Position numbers and translations under genes: made by a program
Part shown: positions 6,399-6,419 of the stretch, in pieces
How the letters are laid out: every line of letters begins with the position of its first letter
Position numbering within the stretch: the stretch's first letter is position 1
Assembly: GCA_015489055.1 (NCBI GenBank)
Contig: WFMO01000272.1
Location: 1-6,419, forward strand
DNA from: Helicobacteraceae bacterium
GTDB lineage: Bacteria > Campylobacterota > Campylobacteria > Campylobacterales > Sulfurimonadaceae
Reading direction: 5' to 3'
DNA: 6,419 nucleotides
Notes under the pieces: generated by a model
Database searches by the model: none
What the model was told of the DNA's origin: nothing
What the model saw: the letters and a program-made list of their open reading frames with translations, nothing else

Positions 6399-6419
6399 GA
6401 GTAAAGTTTTAATTAATAA

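Noticed and set aside
1..6419. Search for intrinsic terminators, tRNA or rRNA genes, riboswitches, CRISPR repeats, insertion sequences and direct repeats
   Set aside because: No GC-rich hairpin with a T-run, regularly spaced repeats, transposase sequence or RNA-gene motif was seen by eye. There is no gene-free stretch longer than 67 bases.

Overview
The window is AT-rich and is packed with seven genes, all on the minus strand. Only about 150 bases lie outside coding sequence, mostly in two gaps: one upstream of pyrD and one between pyrD and the M16 peptidase gene. Protein sequences and gene order point to Campylobacterota (epsilonproteobacteria). DapA closely resembles the Campylobacter enzyme as I recall it. 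The order pyrD, M16 peptidase, dapA, SDR, pgsA also matches, from memory, the Helicobacter pylori HP1011-HP1016 region. A free-living Sulfurimonas-like member is plausible, but the genus cannot be settled from this sequence.

Layout in transcription order, right to left: a T-tract plus TATAAT promoter near 6384-6398; pyrD, class 2 dihydroorotate dehydrogenase (6358-5291); a 67-base gap holding a perfect 20-bp palindrome (5253-5272); a single-domain M16 zinc peptidase with no signal peptide (5223-3940); dapA (3940-3044); a FabL-type short-chain reductase (3044-2274); pgsA starting with TTG (2254-1706); rseP, a one-PDZ site-2 protease (1705-650); and a YggS/PLPBP gene cut by the left edge (644-1). 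No intrinsic terminator was seen, so the transcript probably runs past the left edge.

The genes look like one housekeeping operon. The products cover pyrimidine synthesis (PyrD), lysine and diaminopimelate synthesis for peptidoglycan (DapA), probable fatty-acid elongation (SDR), anionic phospholipid synthesis (PgsA), proteolysis (M16, RseP) and PLP homeostasis (YggS). A loose envelope-building theme links dapA, the SDR, pgsA and rseP. Tight junctions (TAATG twice, an abutting TAA-ATG, and a ribosome site next to a stop codon) suggest coupled translation.

I found no mobile element, CRISPR array, RNA gene, defence system or evidence of a new multi-gene system. The points most worth a second look are the FabL-like Y-x6-K active site of the SDR, whose relatives are often named as hydroxysteroid dehydrogenases, and the intergenic palindrome.
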